Assembly: GCF_027451485.1 (NCBI RefSeq)
Contig: NZ_DAIDJE010000041.1
Location: 1 to 38,518, forward strand
DNA: 38,518 bases
DNA from: Bradyrhizobium sp.
GTDB taxonomy: Bacteria > Pseudomonadota > Alphaproteobacteria > Rhizobiales > Xanthobacteraceae
Direction: 5' to 3'
How positions within the stretch are numbered: the first letter of the stretch is position 1; each line of letters starts with the position of its first letter. The translations under genes were made by a program, and so were the position numbers. Below the pieces are notes generated by a model. It was not told the origin of the DNA and ran no database searches. It was given only the letters and a program-made list of their open reading frames with translations. Shown here piece after piece: positions 1 to 7,281 of the stretch.

Positions 1-60
1 GCGGCGCACGTGATAGACGCCGTGTTCGTTTTTGATCAGTCCCATTCCAACGCGTACCAT
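1..60 (-). CDS. Site-specific integrase (tyrosine recombinase type), N-terminal fragment
   Basis: Only the first 20 codons are in the window; the gene continues past the left edge. The ATG at 60 (minus strand) is preceded by a GGTGGG Shine-Dalgarno-like run. The peptide begins MVRVGMGL and continues with KNEHGVYHVRR. This resembles the short beta-strand start of DUF6538-type N-termini of rhizobial phage/island integrases, where a Lys/Asn-rich turn leads into a YxxRR strand. The position supports the call: it lies about 86 bases beyond the 3' end of a tRNA-Arg gene and reads away from it, the usual place for the integrase of an island inserted into a tRNA. The catalytic domain is outside the window, so the family assignment is inference from a short peptide plus context. 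Confidence 0.55.
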   Translation of the reverse strand, partial: MVRVGMGLIKNEHGVYHVRR

Positions 61-146
61 TGATCCCACCGCTTGATACCAGTGCGGCAGGACGAAGCTA
101 TTGAATTGTCGGATTATTCCCAGAAAACAAGGGCTTCTTGAGACGG

Positions 147-223
147 TGGCGCGCCCGGAACGATTCGAACGTCCGACCCTCAGATTCGTAGTCTGATGCT
201 CTATCCAGCTGAGCTACGGGCGC
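147..223 (-). tRNA. tRNA-Arg (anticodon ACG), CCA encoded
   Basis: On the minus strand a full cloverleaf can be folded. The acceptor arm is GCGCCCG pairing with CGGGCGC. The D arm contains AGCTCAGCTGGATAGAGC. The anticodon stem TCAGA/TCTGA encloses the loop CTACGAA with anticodon ACG. The T arm contains GTTCGAATC. The discriminator G and an encoded CCA follow the acceptor stem (147-149). ACG (read as ICG after deamination) decodes CGU, CGC and CGA. Its 3' end faces the integrase start at the left edge, so this gene is a plausible attachment site. Confidence 0.95.
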
Positions 224-239
224 GTTTTCGCAAAATCAT

Positions 240-257
240 CGGACCCCGCGAGGTCCG
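240..257 (-). terminator. Hairpin, possible weak terminator of the histidine kinase gene
   Basis: CGGACC (240-245) and GGTCCG (252-257) form a perfect 6-bp stem. On the minus strand the stem is followed by ATGATTTTG, a short T run. It lies between the stop of the histidine kinase (370) and the tRNA (223), where a terminator would be expected. The T run is imperfect, so the call is tentative. Confidence 0.35.
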
Positions 258-369
258 CCAATGGCCGCTGCAAAACCGGTTTGCAGGTCGCGAAGGAGCG
301 CACTTGCTACCTGCTCCGAACCGGATTGGCAAGGTCTTGGCCGAACCGAAACACGTGGTCAACGAACCT

Positions 370-1842
370 TTACGCCCGGGCGCGCTCGTTGCGGACGCTC
401 AGAAGCTCGACCGGACGGTCGGGGATGGTAATCCGGAACGTCGCGCCGATGGTTCCCTCGACGAGGTGAATTTCCCCGCCATGGGCGCCCACGAGTTCGG
501 CGGCGATCGCCAGCCCGAGTCCGCTGCCGCCGGGCCGGCCCGAGGTCTGGAACGCCTTGAACAGGTTTTCGCGGGTCGCGGGCGGGATGCCGGGACCGGT
601 GTCCGAAACCTCGATGATGGCCACCGCGCCTTCCCGCCGGCCGGTGATGCGGATCTGCGTCGCCGGCTGCCCCTCGAGCGCCTGCTCGGCATTTCGCACC
701 AGGTTGAGCAGCACGCGGAACAGCTGGTCTGGATCGGCATCGGCCATCAGGCCGCGTTCGATCGCACTGATCCAGGTGATCGAAGTCTCCGCCGCCAGCC
801 CTGCGGATTCCCGCACCTCGGCCACCACCGGCTCGATCAGAATCATGCGCCGGTCAGGCGCAGCCTCCTGCGCGCGTCCATAGGACAGGGTCGACTGGCA
901 GAACGCGATCGCGCGCTCGAGCGAGCGCATCAGCTTCGGCGCAAAGCGCTGGACGCGAGGATCGGGCACGCTCGCCAGCTGGTCCGAGAGCAATTGCGAG
1001 GACGCCAGCAGGTTGCGCAAATCGTGATTGATCTTCGACACCGCAAGGCCGAGCGCGGCAAGGCGGCTCTTCTGATGCAGCATCGAGACGAGGTCGCGCT
1101 GCATGTCCGACAGTTCGCGCTCCGCCACGCCGATCTCGTCGCTGCGATTCGATGGCACGATGATCCGGGCCGCGCTTTCCGGATTCTCGTGGAAGCCGAC
1201 GAGGCTCTCGGTCAGGCGCCGCATCGGCCGCACGAACAGGAAATGCAGAGCCAGATAGACCAGCGCCGCGGTCAGTATCGCAATCGCGAGCGAGACCAGC
1301 AGCAGATTGCGGGAAAACCGGTACATCGACTTGCGCAGCGGCTGTTCGTCGACCACCACTTCGAGGAACTGTCCGCCGCCGGGCGGCGGTCCGATGATGC
1401 GGATCGCCTGGTTGCCGGTCTCGAACATCATTTCAAACGAGGTGACGATCGAGGTCCAGGGCGTCAACGTCCGCATGTCGACGTCATGGTCGATTGCCCG
1501 CGTCAGGCCGGTACTGGCGAGTAGCCGTCGTTGCTGTCCGAGCTTGATGGCGACTGCCCGCGCGCCGATGCTGTCGAGGATTTGCCGCGCCAGCGTATCC
1601 GGGACCATTCCCGAGGGCGCGGCATCGAGAACCAGCGCGGCCGTATTGGCCGACGCCAGGCGGGCGTTAAGGCGGTTGGTCCAGAAGTTGGCCATTGAAG
1701 GCACATAGATCAAAACTTCCGCGATCATCACCAGCGGAATGGTCAGCAGCAGCAGCTTGCCCGAGAGGCCGAGCCTGCGTGGCTGCCTGGCCTGCTCCGG
1801 GGCCTTGACCGGATCTGAATGATCGTCGTTCGCTGGCGCCAT
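370..1842 (-). CDS. Membrane-bound sensor histidine kinase
   Basis: A 490-residue inner-membrane sensor kinase that would autophosphorylate and pass phosphate to a response regulator not present in this window. Two hydrophobic segments (about residues 28-50 and 178-204) flank a periplasmic sensing region of about 130 residues. A HAMP-like linker (about 203-255) follows. The H-box motif INHDLRN puts the phospho-accepting His at residue 273. The ATPase domain shows an N-box (NLVRNAEQAL, about 380-389), a G1 box (DTGPGIP, 414-420) and a G2 box (GSGLGLA, 439-445), so all catalytic motifs look intact. The phrase HDLRN in place of HELRT is a variant H-box. The gene is an orphan: no regulator adjoins it, and its signal cannot be told from sequence. 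Confidence 0.9.
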   Translation of the reverse strand: MAPANDDHSDPVKAPEQARQPRRLGLSGKLLLLTIPLVMIAEVLIYVPSMANFWTNRLNARLASANTAALVLDAAPSGMVPDTLARQILDSIGARAVAIKLGQQRRLLASTGLTRAIDHDVDMRTLTPWTSIVTSFEMMFETGNQAIRIIGPPPGGGQFLEVVVDEQPLRKSMYRFSRNLLLVSLAIAILTAALVYLALHFLFVRPMRRLTESLVGFHENPESAARIIVPSNRSDEIGVAERELSDMQRDLVSMLHQKSRLAALGLAVSKINHDLRNLLASSQLLSDQLASVPDPRVQRFAPKLMRSLERAIAFCQSTLSYGRAQEAAPDRRMILIEPVVAEVRESAGLAAETSITWISAIERGLMADADPDQLFRVLLNLVRNAEQALEGQPATQIRITGRREGAVAIIEVSDTGPGIPPATRENLFKAFQTSGRPGGSGLGLAIAAELVGAHGGEIHLVEGTIGATFRITIPDRPVELLSVRNERARA

Positions 1843-2126
1843 AACTACCTTCGGTATCTCGACTTTTTCTATTTGGACCCTGCACGTGGGTCCGTCAAAT
1901 CAAGGTTTAATAACGGTCGCTCCCCGGGGAACTGTCGCGGCCCCCACCGCATCGGCCCCGCCATGGCTTGAAGTGTGGACACCATCATCAGGTGCGGTCC
2001 CATCCTGCGCCCCCTTGGCGGTCCAGCGCGGGCCGCAGTTTCTTTGGATGTAACACCCCGCAGCCGTTGAATTATTCGCCGCAGACGGATCGCTTCAAAG
2101 AACCCCGCTTCGGCTGCTCCGCCACA
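1843..2126. other. Intergenic region with no gene seen
   Basis: This spacer separates the leftward histidine kinase from the rightward rpmH operon, so it should hold both promoters. Open frames here are short, lack family resemblance and have no ribosome site. I recognise no RNA gene, repeat or operator in this part. The rpmH promoter begins at 2127. Confidence 0.5.
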
Positions 2127-2155
2127 TTGACGAAAAGGGGTGCCTCCCTTATAAG
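2127..2155 (+). promoter_or_regulatory. Sigma-70-type promoter of the rpmH-rnpA-yidC cluster
   Basis: TTGACG (2127-2132) and TATAAG (2150-2155) are separated by exactly 17 bases, a near-consensus housekeeping promoter. Transcription would start near 2162, giving an rpmH leader of about 150 bases. It is the best promoter match seen in the window, as expected for a highly expressed ribosomal protein gene. Confidence 0.65.
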
Positions 2156-2203
2156 CCGCGCCAATTGTGCGCGATGATCCGGCCTCAGCCGGGCGGCTCG
2201 TTT

Positions 2204-2219
2204 GGGCCGGAAACGGCCC
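2204..2219 (+). promoter_or_regulatory. Hairpin with GAAA tetraloop in the rpmH leader
   Basis: GGGCCG (2204-2209) pairs perfectly with CGGCCC (2214-2219) around a GAAA (GNRA-type) tetraloop. It sits in the predicted 5' leader, about 90 bases before the rpmH start. No T run follows, so it is not a typical terminator. It may stabilise the message or bind a protein. The hairpin is seen in the sequence; the role is unknown. Confidence 0.4.
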
Positions 2220-2310
2220 GCTTTCCCGGGCCTGCCCGCATCGGCGGACATACCTCATTAATCAGGCAAATTGTCGGCCTAGCAGGCAAGTTGTCAGCGG
2301 AGAACAACCG

Positions 2311-2445
2311 GTGAAGCGGACTTATCAACCCAGCAAACTGGTGCGCAAGCGCCGCCATGGCTTCCGCGCACGCCTGGCCACGGCCGGAGGCCGCAAGGTC
2401 CTCGCCGCGCGCCGTGCCCGCGGCCGCAAGCGCCTGAGCGCCTGA
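2311..2445 (+). CDS. rpmH: 50S ribosomal protein L34
   Basis: A 44-residue, very basic protein of the large ribosomal subunit. It shows the L34 hallmarks: start [20 protein letters not shown], then the [20 protein letters not shown] core. Length matches the family exactly. The start is GTG at 2311, preceded by GCGGAG; the open frame extends further upstream, but only this start gives the conserved N-terminus. rnpA follows after 38 bases, the near-universal bacterial rpmH-rnpA arrangement. Confidence 0.97.
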   Translation: MKRTYQPSKLVRKRRHGFRARLATAGGRKVLAARRARGRKRLSA

Positions 2446-2483
2446 GCGCCCAAGCCGGGCTCGTCTCAACAGAGATCCTAATC

Positions 2484-2834
2484 ATGGAGCGGCTAAGGCA
2501 GCGGGCGGACTTCCTCGCCGTTGCCAATGGCGCACGGGCGGGCACTGCCGCCTTCGTCGTGCAGTGCCGCCGCCGCGATGACGACGGCCCGATCCGCTTT
2601 GGATTCACGGTCACCAAAAAGAACGGAACCGCGACCGAGCGGAATCGGATCCGGCGCCGGCTTCGCGAATTGGTGAGACGGCTGCCTGCCGTTTCGCTGC
2701 AACAGCACAGTGACTATGTGCTAATCGGCCGACCGGCCGCCCTGACTTCCGATTTCGCTGACATGTTCGGGGAGCTGCGCCAGGCGCTGCATCGCCTTGA
2801 CCCGCCACGTCGCAAAGCCGTGCGCGGCAACTGA
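2484..2834 (+). CDS. rnpA: Ribonuclease P protein component
   Basis: A 116-residue basic protein that binds the catalytic RNase P RNA and helps it cleave 5' leaders from precursor tRNAs. The signature RNR motif is present as RNRIRRRLRELVRR (residues 53-66), preceded by the conserved FGFTVTKKNGTA segment. Length is typical (110-130). It lies between rpmH and yidC in the conserved cluster, with only 22 bases before yidC, so it is probably co-transcribed. The RNase P RNA gene itself is not in the window. Confidence 0.95.
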   Translation: MERLRQRADFLAVANGARAGTAAFVVQCRRRDDDGPIRFGFTVTKKNGTATERNRIRRRLRELVRRLPAVSLQQHSDYVLIGRPAALTSDFADMFGELRQALHRLDPPRRKAVRGN

Positions 2835-2856
2835 CAAGAATGACGAGACCTGACCG

Positions 2857-4728
2857 ATGACCGACAATCGCAACACCATCCTCGCCGTCATTCTCTCCGG
2901 GCTCGTGCTGCTTGGCTGGCAATACTTCTTCAACATTCCGCAGATGGAAAAGCAGCGCGCCGCTCAGCAAGCGCAGCAAAGCCAGATGACGAAGCCGGAG
3001 GCCGGCACTTCAACCGCTCCGCAGGCCGGCACGCCCGCGCCGTCGGCGAGTGCGCCCTCGGCCAATGCGCCAGCTTCGGCTCAACCCACTTCGGCGGCGC
3101 CCGTCAGCCGCGAAGCGGCGATTGCCGCCACGCCCCGCGTTCAGATCGACAGCCCGCGTCTCTCCGGCAGCATCTCGTTGAAGGGCGCGCGCATCGACGA
3201 CCTTTCGCTGGTGCAATTCCATGAGACGGTCGACCCGAAGTCGCCACCGATCGTGCTGTATTCGCCTTCAGGCTCGGCAGAGCCTTACTATGCCGAATTC
3301 GGCTGGGTCGCGGGAAGCGGATCTTCGGCCAAGATGCCCGACCAGAACACGGTATGGCAGCAGGAAGGCACCGGCAGCCTGACGCCGGCCCATCCGGTCA
3401 CGCTGAAATATGACAACGGTGACGGCCTCACGTTCCGCCGCACGATCTCGATCGACGACCGCTACCTCTTCACCATCAAGGATGACGTGAGCAACGTCGG
3501 CAGCGCGCCGGTCACGCTCTATCCGTTCGCGCTGATCTCGCGCCACGGTGCGCCGAAGGTTTCCGGTTATTACATCCTGCACGAAGGCCTGATCGGCTAT
3601 CTCGGCGAACATGGCCTGCAGGAATACACCTACAAGAAGATCGACGAGGCCAAGGCGGTCAGCTTCAAGGCGACCGACGGCTGGCTCGGTATCACCGACA
3701 AATATTGGGCGTCCGCTCTATTGCCGGACACCCGCGCGCATCTGCAGGCGCGCTATTCCTCCAACGTGGTCAATGGGGTCCGAACCTACCAGACCGACTA
3801 TCTTGAGGACCCGCAGACGATTGCCATCGGCGGCACCGGCAGCGTCAACACGCGTCTGTTCGCCGGGGCCAAGGAAGCCAGCGTCGTCGGACTCAATTTT
3901 CCGATCGGCGGCTTCGGCGGCTACAACCGGGAACTCCAGCTCAACCATTTCGATCTGCTGATCGATTGGGGCATGTTCTATTTCATCACCAAGCCGATGT
4001 TCCTGGCGCTGGACTTCTTCTTCCACCTGTTCGGCAATTTCGGCATCTCGATCCTCCTGGTGACCGTTCTGGTCAAGCTCGCCTTCTTCCCGCTCGCCAA
4101 CAAGTCCTACGCCTCGATGGCCAAGATGAAGTCGGTGCAGCCGCAGCTGGCAGCGCTGAAGGAGCGCTATCCCGACGACAAGGTGAAGCAGCAGCAGGAG
4201 ATGATGGAGATCTACAAGAAGGAGAAGATCAACCCGATCGCCGGTTGCCTTCCCGTCGCCTTGCAGATCCCGGTTTTCTTCTCGCTCTACAAGGTGCTGT
4301 TCGTCACCATCGAAATGCGGCACGCGCCGTTCTACGGCTGGATCAAGGATCTGTCGGCACCCGATCCGACCAACATCTTCACCCTGTTCGGCCTCCTGCA
4401 TTACGATCCGACGCAGATACCCGTGTTCGGGCACTATCTCGCGCTCGGGATATGGCCGATCATCATGGGCTTCACGATGTGGTTCCAGTTCAAGCTGAAC
4501 CCGACGCCGCCCGATCCGACCCAGCAGATGATCTTCGGCTGGATGCCGCTGATCTTCACGTTCATGCTGGCGGGCTTCCCGGCGGGCCTCGTGATCTACT
4601 GGGCCTGGAACAACACGCTCTCTGTCTTGCAACAAAGCCTCATCATGCGCCGCAACGGCGTCAAGGTGGAGCTGTTCGACAATCTGAAGGCGACTTTCGG
4701 CTCCAAGAAGGCCGCGTCGAAGACGTGA
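2857..4728 (+). CDS. yidC: Membrane protein insertase YidC
   Basis: A 623-residue inner-membrane insertase that integrates membrane proteins alone or with SecYEG. The first transmembrane helix spans about residues 7-25. An Ala/Pro/Ser-rich linker (about 35-90) and a large periplasmic beta-domain (about 90-365) follow, as in Gram-negative YidC. The catalytic core has helices near 371-391, 395-415, 461-483, 526-545 and 558-590. Between the second and third core helices lies the cytoplasmic hairpin with KERYPDDK. The charged groove residue, Arg in E. coli, is Lys here (about K407 in VTVLVKLAFFPL). It follows rnpA directly and precedes engB, the usual order. Confidence 0.96.
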   Translation: MTDNRNTILAVILSGLVLLGWQYFFNIPQMEKQRAAQQAQQSQMTKPEAGTSTAPQAGTPAPSASAPSANAPASAQPTSAAPVSREAAIAATPRVQIDSPRLSGSISLKGARIDDLSLVQFHETVDPKSPPIVLYSPSGSAEPYYAEFGWVAGSGSSAKMPDQNTVWQQEGTGSLTPAHPVTLKYDNGDGLTFRRTISIDDRYLFTIKDDVSNVGSAPVTLYPFALISRHGAPKVSGYYILHEGLIGYLGEHGLQEYTYKKIDEAKAVSFKATDGWLGITDKYWASALLPDTRAHLQARYSSNVVNGVRTYQTDYLEDPQTIAIGGTGSVNTRLFAGAKEASVVGLNFPIGGFGGYNRELQLNHFDLLIDWGMFYFITKPMFLALDFFFHLFGNFGISILLVTVLVKLAFFPLANKSYASMAKMKSVQPQLAALKERYPDDKVKQQQEMMEIYKKEKINPIAGCLPVALQIPVFFSLYKVLFVTIEMRHAPFYGWIKDLSAPDPTNIFTLFGLLHYDPTQIPVFGHYLALGIWPIIMGFTMWFQFKLNPTPPDPTQQMIFGWMPLIFTFMLAGFPAGLVIYWAWNNTLSVLQQSLIMRRNGVKVELFDNLKATFGSKKAASKT

Positions 4729-4757
4729 TCTCGCGAGCTCGGGAAGGCCGTTCAGTT

Positions 4758-4880
4758 CGTCATGGCCGGGCATAGCCGTTCGACGGACGGCGTCGCTCCC
4801 GCTCGCCAATGCCGGGGCATCCGCGTCTTGGGAGCCGTGGAGGCAAGAGGTGGATGGCCGGATCACGTCCGGCAATGACC
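4758..4880. repeat. Palindromic intergenic repeat, family A, copy 1
   Basis: The left arm CGTCATGGCCGGGCATAG is mirrored by the right arm, which reads GTGGATGGCCGG then GTCCGGCAATGACC; GCATCCGCGTCTT lies between them. The same pattern, CGTCATGCCCGG / ACGTCTT / GACGTGGATG / CCGGGACAAGCCCGG, recurs at 7155, 12140 and 29897. It fills the spacer between yidC and engB. A GTG inside it (4850) opens a frame into engB but should not be taken as the gene start. Confidence 0.65.
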
Positions 4881-4897
4881 AGGATGGAAAACGCCGC

Positions 4898-5551
4898 ATG
4901 AGCGCCGAGCCCGATGCTGACCTGATCGAGCAGGGCCGCAAATTATTCGCCGGCGAGTTCAGATTCATCTGGGCAGCGCCCACGATCGAGACGCTGCCGC
5001 CGATGGCAGGCGTGGAAATCGCCTTCGCCGGCCGCTCCAATGTCGGCAAATCGAGCCTGATCAACGCACTCACCGGCCGCAATGCGCTGGCGCGCACCTC
5101 GAGCACTCCGGGCCGCACCCAGGAACTGATCTTTTTCGATGGCCCCGAACATACCGGTCTGCGGCTCGTCGATATGCCCGGCTACGGCTATGCCTCGGCA
5201 CCGAAGACGAAGGTCACCGCCTGGACGGCGCTTATTCACAAATATCTTCAAGGCCGCAGCAATCTGGCGCGGGTTTATGTCCTGGTCGACGCCCGGCACG
5301 GCCTCAAGGAGGTCGATCTCGACGTGTTCAAGACGCTCGATCGATCGGCGGTCAGTTATCAGGTGGTTCTGACCAAGGCCGACCAGGTCAAGCCCGTCGA
5401 GCTGGAAAGCCGGATCGGCGACATCAAGGCTGCCCTTTCAACCCATCCAGCCGCATTCCCGAATGTGCTTGCCACGTCCTCGCAAACGTCAGCGGGAATC
5501 GCCGAACTGCGGGCAGCCATCGCGCGGCTGCTGGGAGAAAGACAAGGATGA
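4898..5551 (+). CDS. engB: Ribosome biogenesis GTP-binding protein EngB (YihA/YsxC)
   Basis: A 217-residue TRAFAC-class GTPase needed for large-subunit assembly. The G motifs are in order: GRSNVGKS (P-loop, residues 45-52), TPGRTQ (switch I, about 70-75), DMPGYGYA (G3, about 92-99), TKAD (G4, about 155) and ATSS near the C-terminus (G5). I chose the ATG at 4898 (protein start MSAEPDADLI), with AGGATGGA upstream. A frame from GTG 4850 would add 16 residues that come entirely from the neighbouring palindromic repeat. The stop overlaps the next gene by 4 bases (ATGA), indicating translational coupling. Confidence 0.94.
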   Translation: MSAEPDADLIEQGRKLFAGEFRFIWAAPTIETLPPMAGVEIAFAGRSNVGKSSLINALTGRNALARTSSTPGRTQELIFFDGPEHTGLRLVDMPGYGYASAPKTKVTAWTALIHKYLQGRSNLARVYVLVDARHGLKEVDLDVFKTLDRSAVSYQVVLTKADQVKPVELESRIGDIKAALSTHPAAFPNVLATSSQTSAGIAELRAAIARLLGERQG

Positions 5552-5925
5552 AAGATTTCCGCGCATTCCGCATCCTTGTCATCCTCGCGGGTATCATGGG
5601 CGCCGACGGCGTGATTCTGGCAGCGGTTGCCGCCCACCAGAGCGACGCGGCGCGGCTGATGCCGGCTTCCTCGATGCTGCTGTTTCACGCAGCCGCCGTG
5701 CTGGCGGCGACTGCGCTGACCGAGCGAGGCATCGTAAATGCCAAAGGCGGACTTGCCGCCGCCTTCGGCTTTGTGATCGCTTCCGGGCTGTTCGCCGGCG
5801 ACCTGACGCTGCACCACTTTGCCGGACACAGCCTGTTTCCCTTTGCCGCGCCGACCGGTGGCACGCTGCTGATCGTGAGCTGGCTGGCGCTGGCCATTGC
5901 CGCGGCGTGGCCGCGCCGGACGTGA
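5548..5925 (+). CDS. DUF423 family small membrane protein
   Basis: A 125-residue, very hydrophobic protein with four predicted membrane helices (about residues 6-26, 40-58, 66-86 and 100-120). The C-terminal half, GHSLFPFAAPTGGTLLIVSWLAL, fits the DUF423 (YwdK/COG2363) pattern of a small glycine-rich four-helix protein; the role of the family is unknown. Its ATG overlaps the engB stop by 4 bases, so the two are translationally coupled, though a functional tie to ribosome assembly is not established. Confidence 0.75.
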   Translation: MKDFRAFRILVILAGIMGADGVILAAVAAHQSDAARLMPASSMLLFHAAAVLAATALTERGIVNAKGGLAAAFGFVIASGLFAGDLTLHHFAGHSLFPFAAPTGGTLLIVSWLALAIAAAWPRRT

Positions 5926-5945
5926 CGGAGATTTCGTGTCCCGGA

Positions 5946-5970
5946 CATGGCGCAACGCCAGCGCGCCATG
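5946..5970. repeat. Perfect hairpin after the DUF423 gene, possible terminator or repeat
   Basis: CATGGCGC (5946-5953) pairs perfectly with GCGCCATG (5963-5970), and flanking CGGA/TCCG adds further pairs. It starts 20 bases after the DUF423 stop. No T run follows, so it may be a REP-like element that stabilises the 3' end and not an intrinsic terminator. The rest of 5926-6232 holds the structured repeat at 6046-6208 and no gene. Confidence 0.45.
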
Positions 5971-6045
5971 CTCCGTCCGGAGCCCGAAAGTATTCCACGC
6001 AGAGCCGCTTTGCGCCGTGCACCTCAATCGGATAGAAGGGCGAGC

Positions 6046-6208
6046 GGAGTGGATTTGACGTTCGCTTCCCGGTTAGCCGCGGATTTGCGATGCGAATGTC
6101 AAATCCAGAGCCCCACTCGAAGTCTATATTCAGTCGTGGTCCCCTGATTCCAACATTTGCAAAAGTTCCTGCCTCACCGGGATGCAAATGCTTGAATCGG
6201 ACCGCTAG
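6046..6208. repeat. Structured CTAGTGG repeat element, copy 1 (upstream of argB)
   Basis: This shares sequence and foldable structure with the copy at 10034-10201. Hairpin 1: GGATTTGACGTTCGC pairs with GCGAATGTCAAATCC. Hairpin 2: TTTGCA pairs with TGCAAA, inside an outer helix formed by GGTCC...GATTC and GAATC...GGACC. In the other copy the inner helix reads TTTGTA/TACAAA, a compensatory change that keeps the pairing. It ends 24 bases before the argB start, so it is in or near the argB leader or promoter. Confidence 0.75.
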
Positions 6209-6232
6209 CGCCATCCAGACGAGACCCGCTTC

Positions 6233-7129
6233 ATGACCGACGCGTCCTCCATCACCCCGCTCGATCAGGCCCGCATCCTGTCGGAAGCCTTGCCGCATAT
6301 GCAGGAATACGATGACGAAACCATCGTCATCAAATATGGCGGCCATGCCATGGGCGCCGAGGACGTCGCCAAGGCCTTCGCCCGCGACATCGTGTTGCTC
6401 GAACAGACCGCCATTAATCCCGTCGTCGTGCATGGCGGCGGACCGCAGATCGCGACCATGCTCAAGCGACTCGGAATACAATCGGAATTCGCCGCGGGCC
6501 TGCGCATCACCGACGCCGCGACCATTGAAATCGTCGAGATGGTGCTGGCGGGCTCGATCAACAAGCAGCTTGTCGGCTACATCAACGAGGCCGGCGGCAA
6601 GGCCGTCGGCCTCTGCGGCAAGGATGGCAACATGGTGACCGCGTCGAAGGCGACGCGCACCATGGTCGATCCGGATTCGCACATCGAAAAGGTCGTCGAT
6701 CTCGGCTTTGTCGGCGAACCGGAAAAGGTCGATCTCACGCTGTTGAACCAGCTCATCGGCTATGAGCTGATACCAGTGCTGGCGCCGCTTGCCACGTCGA
6801 GTGCCGGCCAGACCTTCAACGTCAACGCCGATACCTTTGCGGGCGCGGTGGCCGGCGCGCTGAAAGCGAAGCGGCTGTTGCTGCTCACCGACGTGCCCGG
6901 CGTCCTCGACAAATCGAAAAAGCTGATTCCCGACCTATCGATCCAGGATGCGCGCAAGCTGATCGCCGACGGCACGATCTCGGGCGGCATGATTCCAAAG
7001 GTCGAGACCTGCATCTATGCGCTGGAGCAGGGCGTGCAGGGCGTCGTCATAATCGACGGCAAGCAGCCGCACGCAGTGCTGCTCGAACTTTTCACCAACC
7101 AGGGCACGGGCACGCTGATCCACAAGTGA
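6233..7129 (+). CDS. argB: Acetylglutamate kinase
   Basis: A 298-residue cytosolic amino-acid kinase performing the second step of arginine synthesis: ATP plus N-acetylglutamate to N-acetylglutamyl-phosphate. The nucleotide-binding Lys lies in [10 protein letters not shown] (about residues 33-42), the substrate loop is VVHGGGPQI (about 68-76), and [10 protein letters not shown] and [10 protein letters not shown] are family hallmarks. Length is typical. In many bacteria the long form with an N-terminal helix, as here (about residues 1-25), is arginine-inhibited; that regulation is family knowledge, not shown here. No other arg gene adjoins it. Its promoter region is occupied by the structured repeat. 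Confidence 0.96.
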   Translation: MTDASSITPLDQARILSEALPHMQEYDDETIVIKYGGHAMGAEDVAKAFARDIVLLEQTAINPVVVHGGGPQIATMLKRLGIQSEFAAGLRITDAATIEIVEMVLAGSINKQLVGYINEAGGKAVGLCGKDGNMVTASKATRTMVDPDSHIEKVVDLGFVGEPEKVDLTLLNQLIGYELIPVLAPLATSSAGQTFNVNADTFAGAVAGALKAKRLLLLTDVPGVLDKSKKLIPDLSIQDARKLIADGTISGGMIPKVETCIYALEQGVQGVVIIDGKQPHAVLLELFTNQGTGTLIHK

Positions 7130-7154
7130 TGACAAGGGCGGCGACACAAAAAGC

Positions 7155-7243
7155 CGTTATGGCCAAATTTATTCCGGCTATCCACGTCTTCTCTTGGCGC
7201 TTTACCAACGACGTGGATGCCCGGGACAAACCGGTGCATGACG
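7155..7243. repeat. Palindromic intergenic repeat, family A, copy 2
   Basis: The left arm GTTATGGCCAAATTTATTCC continues into GGCTATCCACGTCTT. The right arm is GACGTGGATGCCCGGGACA followed by CCGGTGCATGACG. The central ACGTCTT/GACGTGGATG and terminal ATGACG features match the copies at 4758, 12140 and 29897. The left arm is more diverged. It sits between argB and the DUF1036 gene and explains why that frame appears to start upstream of its signal peptide. Confidence 0.6.
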
Positions 7244-7281
7244 AGGGCAGGCATCGGCGTCCTTCATCATTCACTGTAAAG

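Noticed and set aside
196..1524. Long open frame on the plus strand opposite the histidine kinase
   Set aside because: It overlaps the tRNA, is antisense to a well-supported kinase, is rich in Arg/Gln/His as GC-rich shadows are, and shows no family motif.
1869..2258. 129-codon minus frame between the histidine kinase and rpmH
   Set aside because: It crosses the rpmH promoter, has no ribosome site and no recognisable family.
4850..4897. GTG start for engB at 4850
   Set aside because: These codons are the right arm of a palindromic repeat; the ATG at 4898 gives the family-like N-terminus and has its own ribosome site.
3718..5118. 466-codon minus frame opposite yidC and engB
   Set aside because: Antisense to two conserved genes; composition (runs of Glu/His/Leu/Arg) is that of a GC-skewed shadow frame.
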